From: Pseudolysinimonas_A sp044239695
Lineage (GTDB): Bacteria; Actinomycetota; Actinomycetes; Actinomycetales; Microbacteriaceae
Direction of reading: 5' to 3'
Assembly: GCF_044239695.1 (NCBI RefSeq)
Contig: NZ_JBIIAW010000029.1
Span: 1-29,559, forward strand
Length of the DNA: 29,559 nt
Shown: positions 7,502 through 14,697 of the stretch, piece after piece
Layout of the letters: the number at the start of each line of letters is the position of its first letter
Position numbering within the stretch: position 1 is the first letter of the stretch
Notes under the pieces: generated by a model
Database searches by the model: none
Told to the model about the DNA's origin: nothing
Seen by the model: only the letters and a program-made list of their open reading frames with translations
Program-made: the position numbers and the translations under genes

Positions 7502-7507
7502 ACGGTA
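7502..7507 (-). promoter_or_regulatory. -10-like box of the candidate small gene
   Basis: The minus strand reads TACCGT (TANNNT) with 6 nt to the ATG at 7495. It is consistent with a leaderless transcript. No clear -35 is seen. Confidence 0.3.
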
Positions 7508-7549
7508 GGCGCACGACATGTGCGGCCTCTCAGGTTGGCCGACGCCTGC

Positions 7550-8344
7550 TCAGTGCAGCCGGGCCGGGTGCCGGATGTCGTCGCGCGGCAACTCGTCGAC
7601 GACGGCGCGCACCTGCAGATCGGCGATCCGCACCGGGAGGTCCCCCCGGGCGGAGAGGAACGCGATGTCGGCGGCATCCCGGCCCGTCGCGATGCGCACG
7701 AGGCTCTGGCGCGGGGCGAGGTTCGTGGCGTCGACGACGTGCCACACCCCGTCGATGGCGGCTTCGGCGACCGCGTGGAAGTCCATCGGCGACAGCCCGG
7801 GCGCGTAGACGCCGACCACCCGTGCCGGCACGTCGAGCGCGCGGAGGAACGCGACCACGAGGTGCGCGAAGTCGCGGCACACCCCGCGGCGGGAGAGCAG
7901 GGTGCGCACCGCGCCGTCGGTCGGCAGGCTCGATCCGGTGACGTAGGCGATCCGAGTGCCCACCCAGCTCGAGACGGCCGCGAACAGGTCGGCTCCGCGC
8001 AGTCCCGCGAACTCGGCGACCGCGATCGGGCGCAGGATGTCGGACTCGCAGTAGCGGCTCGGCCTGAGGTAGCGGATCTCCTCCATCGGATCGACGTCGG
8101 CGGGCGCGGCGAACCCCGAGACGGTGGCCGTGTACTCGATGTGCACCGGGCCGACGCTCGCTTCCAGCACGTGGAGGCGTCCGCCGTGGACGTCGTCGAG
8201 CACCGTCACCGGCAGCACCACACCGTCCTGCGTGGCTTCGAAGCGCTCCTCCACGTCGTACCCGTCGGCGACGCCGACCGCGAGCACGAGTCGCGCGGCT
8301 CCGTCGGACTCCAGGTCGAGATCCACCATCACGTCGCGTCGCAT
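7550..8344 (-). CDS. Transglutaminase-like cysteine protease-fold protein
   Basis: This 264-aa protein has an N-terminal beta-rich domain (about 1-95) typical of bacterial transglutaminase-like proteins and a catalytic core about 115-235. The triad is visible: C156 in RGVCRDFAHL, H190 in MDFHAVAEA and D205 in HVVDATNL. No signal peptide or membrane segment is seen, so it is probably cytoplasmic. Related proteins are annotated as transglutaminase family proteins and are thought to be proteases or amide-processing enzymes; the substrate is unknown. The start at 8344 (MRRDVMVDLDLE) was preferred to one five codons upstream because family members begin with this strand. It lies divergent from the glycosyltransferase operon. 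The spacer 8345-8552 shows only a possible TAGGGT -10 (8416-8421). Confidence 0.8.
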   Translation of the reverse strand: MRRDVMVDLDLESDGAARLVLAVGVADGYDVEERFEATQDGVVLPVTVLDDVHGGRLHVLEASVGPVHIEYTATVSGFAAPADVDPMEEIRYLRPSRYCESDILRPIAVAEFAGLRGADLFAAVSSWVGTRIAYVTGSSLPTDGAVRTLLSRRGVCRDFAHLVVAFLRALDVPARVVGVYAPGLSPMDFHAVAEAAIDGVWHVVDATNLAPRQSLVRIATGRDAADIAFLSARGDLPVRIADLQVRAVVDELPRDDIRHPARLH

Positions 8345-8552
8345 CCTGCATCTTCGCACCGCTCGGCCGACGACATCGGGGGTTTGCGGCCGGGCCGGTT
8401 CGCAGCTACGGGGCGTAGGGTGGGCGCAAGATCGCCGGGGTGTCGTGCGGTGATCACCGGATCGCGATGGCGGGATCCCGCGAGGGGTGCCGATCGGCAG
8501 ACGTCTCGGGAACGACCGTCGCGACCGCGCGACGGGTCAGGATCGGACGCGC

Positions 8553-9686
8553 GTGACCACTTTCGGTTTCCTCAGCACCTACCCGCCGACACGCTGCGGC
8601 CTGGCGACTTTCACCGCCGCACTCGCCTCCGCGGTCCCGGGACCGGGCGACCCCGACTCCCGGGTCGTACGAGTCGACGACCTCGTGCCCGCCGGCGCTG
8701 CGGTGCCGGGTCGACGGACGGCCGTCGTCGGCGACCTCCGCCCGGGGAGCGTGGACAGCCGTGTCGCCGCGGCGCGGTCCCTCGACGCCTGCGACGTCGT
8801 CATCGTGCAGCACGAGTACGGGATCTACGGGGGACCCGACGGCGACGAGATCCTCGACGTGCTGGCGCGGATCGCCGCACCGTGCGTCGTCGTGCTGCAC
8901 ACCGTGCGCGAGTCGCCGACCGCGCATCAGCGGTGGCTCCTCGAACGCGTCGCCGGACTCGCGTCGGCGGTGGTCGTGATGACCCGGGCCGGCGCCGACC
9001 TGCTCGAACGCCGCTACGCCGTCGACGCCTCGAAGGTGCACGTCATCCCGCACGGCGTCACGCCCTGGGTCCCCGTTGCCGTCCCGCCGCCCGCGACGCG
9101 CCCGACGGTCCTCACCTGGGGTCTCATCGGGCCCGGCAAGGGCATCGAGTGGGGGATCCGGGCGCTCGCCGATCGTGCGGCACCACGTCTTCGTCCGCGC
9201 TATGTCGTCGCCGGCCAGACGCATCCGAAGGTGTTGCTCGAGCAGGGCGAGGTGTATCGGGACTCGCTCGCCGACCTCGCCCGCGACCTGGGGGTCCAGG
9301 GCGACCTGGTGCTCGACGGCCACTACCGCGACACCGCAGAGCTGGCGGGACTCGTCGCCGGCGCCGACATCGTCCTCCTGCCCTACGACTCGCGCGAGCA
9401 GACCACCTCCGGGGTCCTCGTCGAGGCCCTCGCCGCCGGCAAGCCGGTGATCGCCACCCGGTTCCCGCACGCGGTCGAACTGCTGAGCGGCGGCGCCGGC
9501 ATCCTCGTCGATCATGAGAACCCCGCGCAGATCGCCGCCGCTCTCACCGCGATCCTCGGGCGTCGCGAGCTGGTGGCCGGGATGAAGGCAGCCGGCGCCG
9601 AGGAGTCGCACGAGACCGGGTGGGCCGAGGTGGGGGCGCAGTACCGCCTCCTCGGCACCGATCTGCTGCGGGCGGCCGCCGCGTGA
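8553..9686 (+). CDS. GT4-type glycosyltransferase
   Basis: This 377-aa enzyme has a two-domain GT-B layout. The N-terminal domain begins TTFGFLSTYPPTRCGLATF, a nucleotide-sugar GT opening with the glycine-containing loop, and contains VIVQHEYGIYGG and VVLHTVRESPT. The C-terminal domain starts at LTWGLIGPGKGIEWGIRAL (about 187) and carries the donor-binding stretch GVLVEALAAGKPVIA, with E291 in the family position. The GTG at 8553 is chosen because it places the first beta strand at the N-terminus; AGGA lies about 10 nt upstream. Its stop overlaps the next GTG (GTGA). Together with the two downstream genes it forms a glycan-assembly or glycan-turnover unit. A mannosyl donor is plausible because a GH130 phosphorylase follows, but that is inference. 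Confidence 0.85.
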   Translation: MTTFGFLSTYPPTRCGLATFTAALASAVPGPGDPDSRVVRVDDLVPAGAAVPGRRTAVVGDLRPGSVDSRVAAARSLDACDVVIVQHEYGIYGGPDGDEILDVLARIAAPCVVVLHTVRESPTAHQRWLLERVAGLASAVVVMTRAGADLLERRYAVDASKVHVIPHGVTPWVPVAVPPPATRPTVLTWGLIGPGKGIEWGIRALADRAAPRLRPRYVVAGQTHPKVLLEQGEVYRDSLADLARDLGVQGDLVLDGHYRDTAELAGLVAGADIVLLPYDSREQTTSGVLVEALAAGKPVIATRFPHAVELLSGGAGILVDHENPAQIAAALTAILGRRELVAGMKAAGAEESHETGWAEVGAQYRLLGTDLLRAAAA

Positions 9687-10702
9687 GCGTCCTCGCCCCG
9701 ACGCTCGTGCCGTCGTATCGCCATCTCGCGCGGCTGAGCACCGGGATCGGCGTGTTCGAGCACGCGCTGGAGGACGCGCCGCGCCTCGAACACGGTTACT
9801 GCGTCGACGATGTCGCCCGCGCCCTCACCGTCGTCGTGCGGGAGCCCGACCAGACGCCGGAGCTGGCGTCGCTCGCCGAGATCTACCTCGGGTTCCTCGA
9901 GTCGGCGGTCACCCCCGACGGCTCCGTGCACAACCGCATGGATGCCGGCGGTGTCTGGATCGACGAACCGACGATCGGCGACTGGTGGGGTCGCGCCGTC
10001 GGGGCGCTGGGATTCGCGGCGACGCACGCGGCGCTGCCGTTCCATCGCACGCGGGCGATGTACGCCTTCCTGCGTGCGGCCACGCGACGTTCGCCCGACG
10101 TGCGAGCGTCGTCCTTCGCCGCCCTCGGGGCGGCCGACGTGCTGTCGGTGGGCCCGGATGCCGACGGCGCCCGGGCGCTCCTCGGCGCGGCGCTCGAGGT
10201 CATCCCGACCCTCGCGACGGCTGGGTGGGCCTGGCCGGAGGCGCGCCTGCGGTATGCGAACGCGACGCTGTGCGAAGCGCTCATCGCCGGAGGTGCGGCG
10301 CTGGGCCGGCAGGATCTCGTCGACCGGGGACTCCACCTGCTCGCCTTCCTGCTGCGGCTGGAGACCGGCGCGGCGGGGTTGTCGCTGACGGGCTCGGCGG
10401 GTCGCGGCCCCGGGGAGTCCGGCCCGCTCTGGGACCAGCAGGCGATCGAGGCCGCCGCTCTCGCCGACGCCTGCGCCCGCGCCTTCGCCGAGACGCTCGA
10501 CCCGATCTGGCGTGACGGGGTCGCCGCCGCGTGGGCGTGGTTCCTCGGCGCCAACGACTCGGGCATCCCGATGTACGACCCGGTGACGGGCGCCGGCTAC
10601 GACGGACTCGAGCCCGACGGTCGCAACGGCAATCGCGGCGCCGAGTCGACCCTCGCCGCGCTGGGAACGTTCCAGCACGCGCGGGCGCTCGGGCTCGCGT
10701 GA
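9683..10702 (+). CDS. Probable (alpha/alpha)6-barrel glycosidase-like protein of a GT4/GH130 operon
   Basis: This 339-aa, mostly alpha-helical protein has no signal peptide. Conserved-looking stretches are HGYCVDDVARAL (near 34), NRMDAGGVWIDEPTIGDWWGR (about 84-104), WAWPEARLRYANATLCEAL and the C-terminal GYDGLEPDGRNGNRGAESTL. The DGL...N.N.GAESTLA block recurs in proteins found next to or fused with GT4 enzymes in mannoside gene clusters. They are usually labelled only glycosyltransferase or hypothetical, and the helical repeat pattern suggests an (alpha/alpha)6 toroid. Acidic residues in DEPTIGDWW and DQQAIE could be catalytic, but I cannot assign a reaction. GTG 9683 overlaps the upstream stop by four bases and its own stop overlaps the GH130 start in the same way, so the three products are tightly coupled. 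Confidence 0.65.
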   Translation: MSVLAPTLVPSYRHLARLSTGIGVFEHALEDAPRLEHGYCVDDVARALTVVVREPDQTPELASLAEIYLGFLESAVTPDGSVHNRMDAGGVWIDEPTIGDWWGRAVGALGFAATHAALPFHRTRAMYAFLRAATRRSPDVRASSFAALGAADVLSVGPDADGARALLGAALEVIPTLATAGWAWPEARLRYANATLCEALIAGGAALGRQDLVDRGLHLLAFLLRLETGAAGLSLTGSAGRGPGESGPLWDQQAIEAAALADACARAFAETLDPIWRDGVAAAWAWFLGANDSGIPMYDPVTGAGYDGLEPDGRNGNRGAESTLAALGTFQHARALGLA

Positions 10703-12192
10703 ACCGCGACATCCGGGATGCCGGCGTCGAACTGCGTCCCGACCCGTCCCGCGTCGTGGCCGACCTGTTCCTGCCGGGGGAGAGCACCCCGGGGGCGACG
10801 TCGCGCAGCGAGAAGGTCATCGCCCGCGTCCTCGCCGCGCCGCGGAGTGCGATCGAGGCGAGTGCTGCCGCGCTGACGCACGACTTCGCGACCCGGCATC
10901 CCGGCCTCGAGCCGATCGTGCGGGCGAACGCCGCGAAGGTGCATCCCGGCTCCGACGACCTCGACGACCGTCTCGCGCTCGTGCTCGGCGCGACGTTCAC
11001 GGCCGAGTACGCGATCGAGGGCGCGGCCCTGTGTAATCCGAGCGTCGTCGTGGCCCCGGATCAGGGCGGCCTGGAGGCGGGCATGTTCCGCGTGCTGCTG
11101 TCGCTGCGGTCCATCGGTGAGGGCCACATCTCGGCGATCTCGTTCTGCACCGCGATCATCGGTCCCGGGCGGGCGTGGCGGTTCGAGGAACGCGTGCTGC
11201 CGCTCGGGCGCGCCGAGATCAGTGAGGGAGCCTGGACGCGGGCCCACCTCCGCGGTGCGCTCGAGCACGACGGCGAGCTGACCGACGTGGCACGCGCCGT
11301 CATCCAGAAGCTGCCGGCGACGGCGAGGTCCTCCGACATCGACGCGGTGATCCGGAAGCTGCCCGGTGAGTACTTCAGCCACTACGAGTCCCGGGCTCGC
11401 GTCGAGGCCGTGCGGAACGTGGGCCGATCCGCCTACGACGCGGTATTCGACCCGGCGACGGCGATCAGCCAGCGGGTGCTGCTGCCGGCGACCGACGAGG
11501 AACGGCACGGGATGGAGGATGCCCGGTTCGTGGCGTTCACCGACGACGACGGGTCGGTGCTCTATCGGGGCAGCTACACGGCGTACGACGGCCGCTCGAT
11601 CCGGTCGCGCCTCATCACGACGACCGACTTCCGGCAGTTCTCGGTGCAGCGACTGATCGGCGGCCCCGCGCTGACGAAGGGCATGGCGTTCTTCCCCCGG
11701 CGGGTCGGCGGGCGACTGCTCGCGCTGACCCGGAGCGGAGGCGAGACGATCTCGCTCGCCTCGTCGCGCGACGGCCTTGCCTGGAAGGACGAGGCGCCCG
11801 TCTACGCACCGAGCCTCCTCTGGGAGGTCGTGCAGGGCGGCAACTGCGGGTCGCCGATCGAAACCGACCGCGGCTGGCTCGTGCTCACCCATGGCGTCGG
11901 ACCGATGCGGCAGTACTGCATCGGAGCGATCCTGCTCGACCTCGACGACCCCGCCGTGGTGCTCGGCCGGCTCGAGGAGCCGCTGCTCGCGCCCGACGAG
12001 CCGCAGCGCGAAGGCTACGTGCCGAACGTCGTCTACACCTGCGGCGGGATCGCCCACGATGGAGTGCTCTGGGTTCCGTACGGGATCGGCGACAGCAGGG
12101 TGCGGGTGGCCTCCATCCCGCTGGCGGAGCTGTTCGACGCGATGCGTCCGGTGCCCGCGGCCGGCCAGGAATGGAAGAACCCCGCCCACTGA
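10699..12192 (+). CDS. GH130-family beta-mannoside phosphorylase-like protein
   Basis: This 497-aa protein has an N-terminal helical extension of about 200 residues (including GATFTAEYAIEGAALCNPS and LSLRSIGEGHISAISF) and a five-bladed beta-propeller. G271-MEDAR-276 corresponds to the GH130 ED-x-R catalytic segment, followed by LYRGSYTAYDG, TKGMAFFPRRVGG, GGNCGSPIETDRGWLVLTHG, ILLDLDDP, EGYVPNVVYTCGG and VPYGIGDSRVRVAS. GH130 enzymes phosphorolyse beta-mannosidic linkages to alpha-mannose-1-phosphate. The reaction is reversible, so synthesis is also possible. The GTG start lies in the previous stop (GTGA). With no transporter or secreted hydrolase nearby, an intracellular manno-oligosaccharide role is likely. 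Family call is strong. Linkage specificity is unknown. Confidence 0.88.
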   Translation: MNRDIRDAGVELRPDPSRVVADLFLPGESTPGATSRSEKVIARVLAAPRSAIEASAAALTHDFATRHPGLEPIVRANAAKVHPGSDDLDDRLALVLGATFTAEYAIEGAALCNPSVVVAPDQGGLEAGMFRVLLSLRSIGEGHISAISFCTAIIGPGRAWRFEERVLPLGRAEISEGAWTRAHLRGALEHDGELTDVARAVIQKLPATARSSDIDAVIRKLPGEYFSHYESRARVEAVRNVGRSAYDAVFDPATAISQRVLLPATDEERHGMEDARFVAFTDDDGSVLYRGSYTAYDGRSIRSRLITTTDFRQFSVQRLIGGPALTKGMAFFPRRVGGRLLALTRSGGETISLASSRDGLAWKDEAPVYAPSLLWEVVQGGNCGSPIETDRGWLVLTHGVGPMRQYCIGAILLDLDDPAVVLGRLEEPLLAPDEPQREGYVPNVVYTCGGIAHDGVLWVPYGIGDSRVRVASIPLAELFDAMRPVPAAGQEWKNPAH

Positions 12193-12206
12193 AGTGGACG
12201 GGGTTC
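12177..12206. terminator. Bidirectional terminator between GH130 and cspA
   Basis: GAACCCCG (12177-12184) pairs with CGGGGTTC (12199-12206), extended by CCAC/GTGG with one mismatch around a TGAA loop. The GH130 stop codon lies inside the hairpin. On the minus strand it is followed by TTCTTCC and lies 20 nt after the cspA stop, so it probably serves both genes. Confidence 0.7.
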
Positions 12207-12225
12207 GTTCGGTATGCGGGGCGAC

Positions 12226-12429
12226 TCAGCCCTGCTGGATGTTCGACGCCTGCGGGCCCTTCGGGCCCTGCGTGACGTCGTACTGGACCTTCTCGCCCTC
12301 ATTGAGGTCGCGACGACCCGTGCCCGCGATCGCGCTGAAGTGCGCGAACACGTCCGGGGTGCCGTCGTCCGGGGCGATGAAGCCAAAGCCCTTGTCGGCG
12401 TTGAACCACTTGACGGTTCCAGTTGCCAT
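12226..12429 (-). CDS. cspA: Cold-shock protein (CspA family)
   Basis: This is a 67-aa single OB-fold protein. MATGTVKWFNADKGFGFI holds RNP1 (KGFGFI) and VFAHFSAI holds RNP2. The protein ends YDVTQGPKGPQASNIQ, the standard actinobacterial CspA end. It binds single-stranded RNA/DNA as an RNA chaperone in the cytoplasm. GAGAGAAG lies 6 nt before the ATG. It is separated from the upstream desaturase gene by 71 nt. That spacer contains CCGGTC-GACAT-GACCGG (12479-12495) and a small TGCG/CGCA hairpin just before the ribosome binding site. No convincing promoter is visible, so read-through from the desaturase gene is possible. Confidence 0.95.
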   Translation of the reverse strand: MATGTVKWFNADKGFGFIAPDDGTPDVFAHFSAIAGTGRRDLNEGEKVQYDVTQGPKGPQASNIQQG

Positions 12430-12478
12430 TTTGTTCTTCTCTCTACTGCGATAAACCGCATCGAACTGACGCGGGGTT

Positions 12479-12495
12479 CCGGTCGACATGACCGG
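12479..12495. promoter_or_regulatory. Short palindrome between desaturase and cspA
   Basis: CCGGTC (12479-12484) and GACCGG (12490-12495) form a perfect 6-bp inverted repeat 5 nt downstream of the desaturase stop. It could be a weak terminator, an operator or part of the cspA leader. The sequence does not decide. Confidence 0.3.
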
Positions 12496-12500
12496 GTTTG

Positions 12501-13631
12501 TCAGGTGCGTCGGTACAGACCGACGACCGGACAAGTGAAGGGGTCGCGCGCGAAGCGCCCGACGTGATTCAAGTAAGAGACTACCTCTGCGTAAGCGCGG
12601 GGGATCGAGGTCTCGGTATAGGCGACGCCGAGGGTGCGGCAGTGCTCACGCACGATGCGTCGCGTCTTCGCGAGATGCACCCGGGCCATGCTGGGGAAGA
12701 GGTGGTGTTCCACCTGGTAGTTGAGGCCGCCGTAGAGCACGCTCGCCCAGAAGCCGCCCCGGATGTTGCGAGACGTGAGGACCTGCTTGGTGAAGAAGTC
12801 CAGTTTGGAACCGGCGGGGATGATCGGCATCCCGATGTGGTTCGGGGCGAACGCGCCGCCCATGTACAGGCCGAAGACGGCGATCTGCACGCCGAGGAAG
12901 GCGAATGCGAGGCCGAGCGGCAGGAACCAGAAGGCGGCGCCGAACACGATCGCGAAGCGGGCGGTCAGCAGCCCCAGTTCGAAGAACCGGCCCGTGACCT
13001 TGTTCCGGCGCGAGAACAGCCAGGCGAAGGACTGCACGTAGAGGTTGAGGCCTTCGAGCATCAGCAGCGGGAAGAACAGCCAGCCCTGGCGCTTGTTGAT
13101 GACCGCCAGCAGCCCCCGGGCGTTGGTCGCCTTCTCGTCGGTGAAGGCGATGATGTCGCCCGCGATGTCGGGGTCTTTGCCGACCTGGTTCGGGTTCGCG
13201 TGGTGGCGGGTGTGCTTGTTCATCCACCACGAGTAGCTCATGCCGACGAGAAAGTTGCCGACCAGGCGGCCGATCCGATCGTTCGCCGGGCCGGAGACCA
13301 GCACCTGACGGTGGGCGGCCTCGTGCGAGAAGAAGGCGAACTGCGTGAAGAGGATGCCGAGGGTCGCCGCGACGAGCAGCTGCCACCAGGAGTCGCCGAG
13401 CAGAAGGAACGCCGCACCGGCACCGAGGAGCGCCAGCCCGAGGCCCGTCATCAGCAGGAGGTAGAACCAGCGGGCGCGCTCCAGGTAGCCGGACTCGCGG
13501 ATGACCTGGGCGACCGCCGTGAACTGGCGGATCGGGTCGATCTTCTCCCCGGTGCGGGGAGTGGTCACGCGGATACGCCCGAGGGCGCTTCCCTCGAAGG
13601 AAGCAGCGGGGTTCGAGATGTGCGAATCCAA
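12501..13631 (-). CDS. Membrane fatty-acid desaturase (three-His-box, acyl-CoA/lipid type)
   Basis: This 376-aa protein has four to six membrane segments and the three histidine clusters of the di-iron desaturases: H103-EAA-H107, H140-TR-H143-H144 and QVE-H309-H310. The NYQVEHHLFP form of the third box is that of the front-end/linoleoyl-type group (FADS). It introduces double bonds into acyl chains using O2 and reduced ferredoxin or cytochrome; no cytochrome b5 domain is fused. The chosen start is TTG at 13631 (MDSHISNPAASF), because relatives carry an N-terminal tail of about this length. A GTG at 13568 (VTTPRTGEKIDP) is an equally usable start. CspA follows 71 nt downstream on the same strand, which suggests a shared cold-adaptation role (inference). 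Confidence 0.88.
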   Translation of the reverse strand: MDSHISNPAASFEGSALGRIRVTTPRTGEKIDPIRQFTAVAQVIRESGYLERARWFYLLLMTGLGLALLGAGAAFLLLGDSWWQLLVAATLGILFTQFAFFSHEAAHRQVLVSGPANDRIGRLVGNFLVGMSYSWWMNKHTRHHANPNQVGKDPDIAGDIIAFTDEKATNARGLLAVINKRQGWLFFPLLMLEGLNLYVQSFAWLFSRRNKVTGRFFELGLLTARFAIVFGAAFWFLPLGLAFAFLGVQIAVFGLYMGGAFAPNHIGMPIIPAGSKLDFFTKQVLTSRNIRGGFWASVLYGGLNYQVEHHLFPSMARVHLAKTRRIVREHCRTLGVAYTETSIPRAYAEVVSYLNHVGRFARDPFTCPVVGLYRRT

Positions 13632-13751
13632 CCGATCGGCGGCCTACCCGGAGTGCGGGGATGATGCCATGAAGCGCCAAAGGCAAACGCCGATCGCAGC
13701 CCCACCTTACGGGGTCGTGGCTGGGAATGGGCCGGTTTCGCCGGAAGTGTC

Positions 13752-13804
13752 GGCGACCGCACTCGGGCGACCGCGCTCAAGGACAGCGCTCAACGACAGC
13801 GCTC
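13752..13804. repeat. Degenerate 13-14-bp tandem repeat, four units
   Basis: Units ending at 13764, 13778, 13791 and 13804 read as variants of GACCGC(G/A)CTC / GACAGCGCTC. They lie in the spacer downstream of the IclR gene. The last unit contains that gene's stop codon. No function is apparent. Confidence 0.45.
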
Positions 13805-14567
13805 ACCGACCACGCAACGCCTGGGTGAGCCGATGCGCGTGCTCGAGCAGGAGCCGCCCCAGTTCCGGTCGTCGGTCGCGCGAGAAGCGGGCCTCGATGC
13901 CGGTGAGGCTGAGCGCCCAGGCGGGCTGCCCGGACGCGTCGAACACCGCGGCTCCCATCCCCCAGCTCCCTTCGACCAGCAGACCCGGGTTGATCGACCA
14001 GCCGGCGGCACGCGTCTCGGCGATCCGCGTGCGCAGCCGCCTGGGGGAGTGGGAGTCGCCGAATGCCGCCAGGTCGGTCGACTCGAGATACGCCTCGACG
14101 GTCGGGTCGGGCAGGAAGGCGAGGATCGCGAGGCCCGCCGAGGCGACCCCGAGCGGGAACCGGATGCCCTCGTAGAGCACGTGCGACCGGATCGGGAACG
14201 ACCCGTCTTCCCGCAGCAGGCAGACCGTCTCGTCACCGCGCCGTGCCGAGAGGAAGGCGCTCTCGCCCGTCGCCTCGGCCAGGGAGCGCACGATCGGACG
14301 GGCGAGACCCGTGATGTCGTAGCGTTCGGCCGCGACCGACCCGAGGAGATACAGCTCAGGCCCGGGAACCCAGCGCCCGGTGAGCGGGTCGTGATCGAGA
14401 AACCCCTCGGCGGCGAGCGAGGAGAGCAGGCGGTGCGCCGTCGGCCGGGACAGGCCCGTCGCGGTCGCGACGGCTGAGGTGCCCAGCCCTCGGGGCATGG
14501 CGACGCTCACGGCGCGCAGCACGGCGGCGACGCGACCGATCACCTGGGTTCCCGGAACCGTGGTCAT
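13803..14567 (-). CDS. IclR-family regulator of the pcaIJF operon
   Basis: This is a 254-aa protein. The N-terminal winged helix (about 10-70) contains GLGTSAVATATGLSRPTAHR as helix-turn-helix. The C-terminal IclR effector domain (about 85-250) includes FLSARRGDETVCLL, LGVASAGLAILAFLPD and SLTGIEARFS. It is divergent from pcaIJF by 130 bp. In proteobacteria and actinobacteria PcaR/PcaU-type IclR proteins control beta-ketoadipate genes, so an aromatic-acid or beta-ketoadipate effector is likely. The ATG at 14567 has a CATAAT -10 box 6 nt upstream, so the mRNA is probably leaderless. That box lies inside the palindrome at 14568-14582, which suggests autoregulation. Confidence 0.88.
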   Translation of the reverse strand: MTTVPGTQVIGRVAAVLRAVSVAMPRGLGTSAVATATGLSRPTAHRLLSSLAAEGFLDHDPLTGRWVPGPELYLLGSVAAERYDITGLARPIVRSLAEATGESAFLSARRGDETVCLLREDGSFPIRSHVLYEGIRFPLGVASAGLAILAFLPDPTVEAYLESTDLAAFGDSHSPRRLRTRIAETRAAGWSINPGLLVEGSWGMGAAVFDASGQPAWALSLTGIEARFSRDRRPELGRLLLEHAHRLTQALRGR

Positions 14568-14582
14568 GTCCACATTATGGAC
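14567..14582. promoter_or_regulatory. IclR operator candidate overlapping the iclR -10 box
   Basis: GTCCA-CATTA-TGGAC (14568-14582) is a perfect 15-bp palindrome. It contains CATAAT (minus strand, 14574-14579), the -10 box of the divergent iclR gene. TGTCCACAT (14567-14575) recurs inverted at 14662-14670. Confidence 0.5.
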
Positions 14583-14618
14583 GCCTGTGGGCTCGAGCGG
14601 CCACATCCCGATCATTCT

Positions 14619-14647
14619 TCGACAGGCAGGCAACGCGTGTCTATGCT
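14619..14647 (+). promoter_or_regulatory. Promoter of pcaIJF
   Basis: TCGACA at 14619-14624 and TATGCT at 14642-14647 are separated by exactly 17 nt and precede pcaI by 50 nt. Transcription would start near 14654. Confidence 0.55.
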
Positions 14648-14661
14648 CAGCGCAGACCACG

Positions 14662-14670
14662 ATGTGGACA
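14662..14670. promoter_or_regulatory. Second regulator half-site ATGTGGACA downstream of the pcaI promoter
   Basis: ATGTGGACA is the exact reverse complement of 14567-14575 and falls just after the predicted transcription start. The promoter is thus bracketed by two matching half-sites with centres 95 bp apart. Confidence 0.4.
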
Positions 14671-14697
14671 CACGCGGCACGAGCACGAGGGAGTGGC

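Noticed and set aside
6719..9517. Plus-strand open frame of 932 aa
   Set aside because: It runs through the MFS gene out of frame, antisense through the transglutaminase gene and out of frame through the glycosyltransferase gene. The Arg/Gly-rich composition is typical of a GC-driven shadow.
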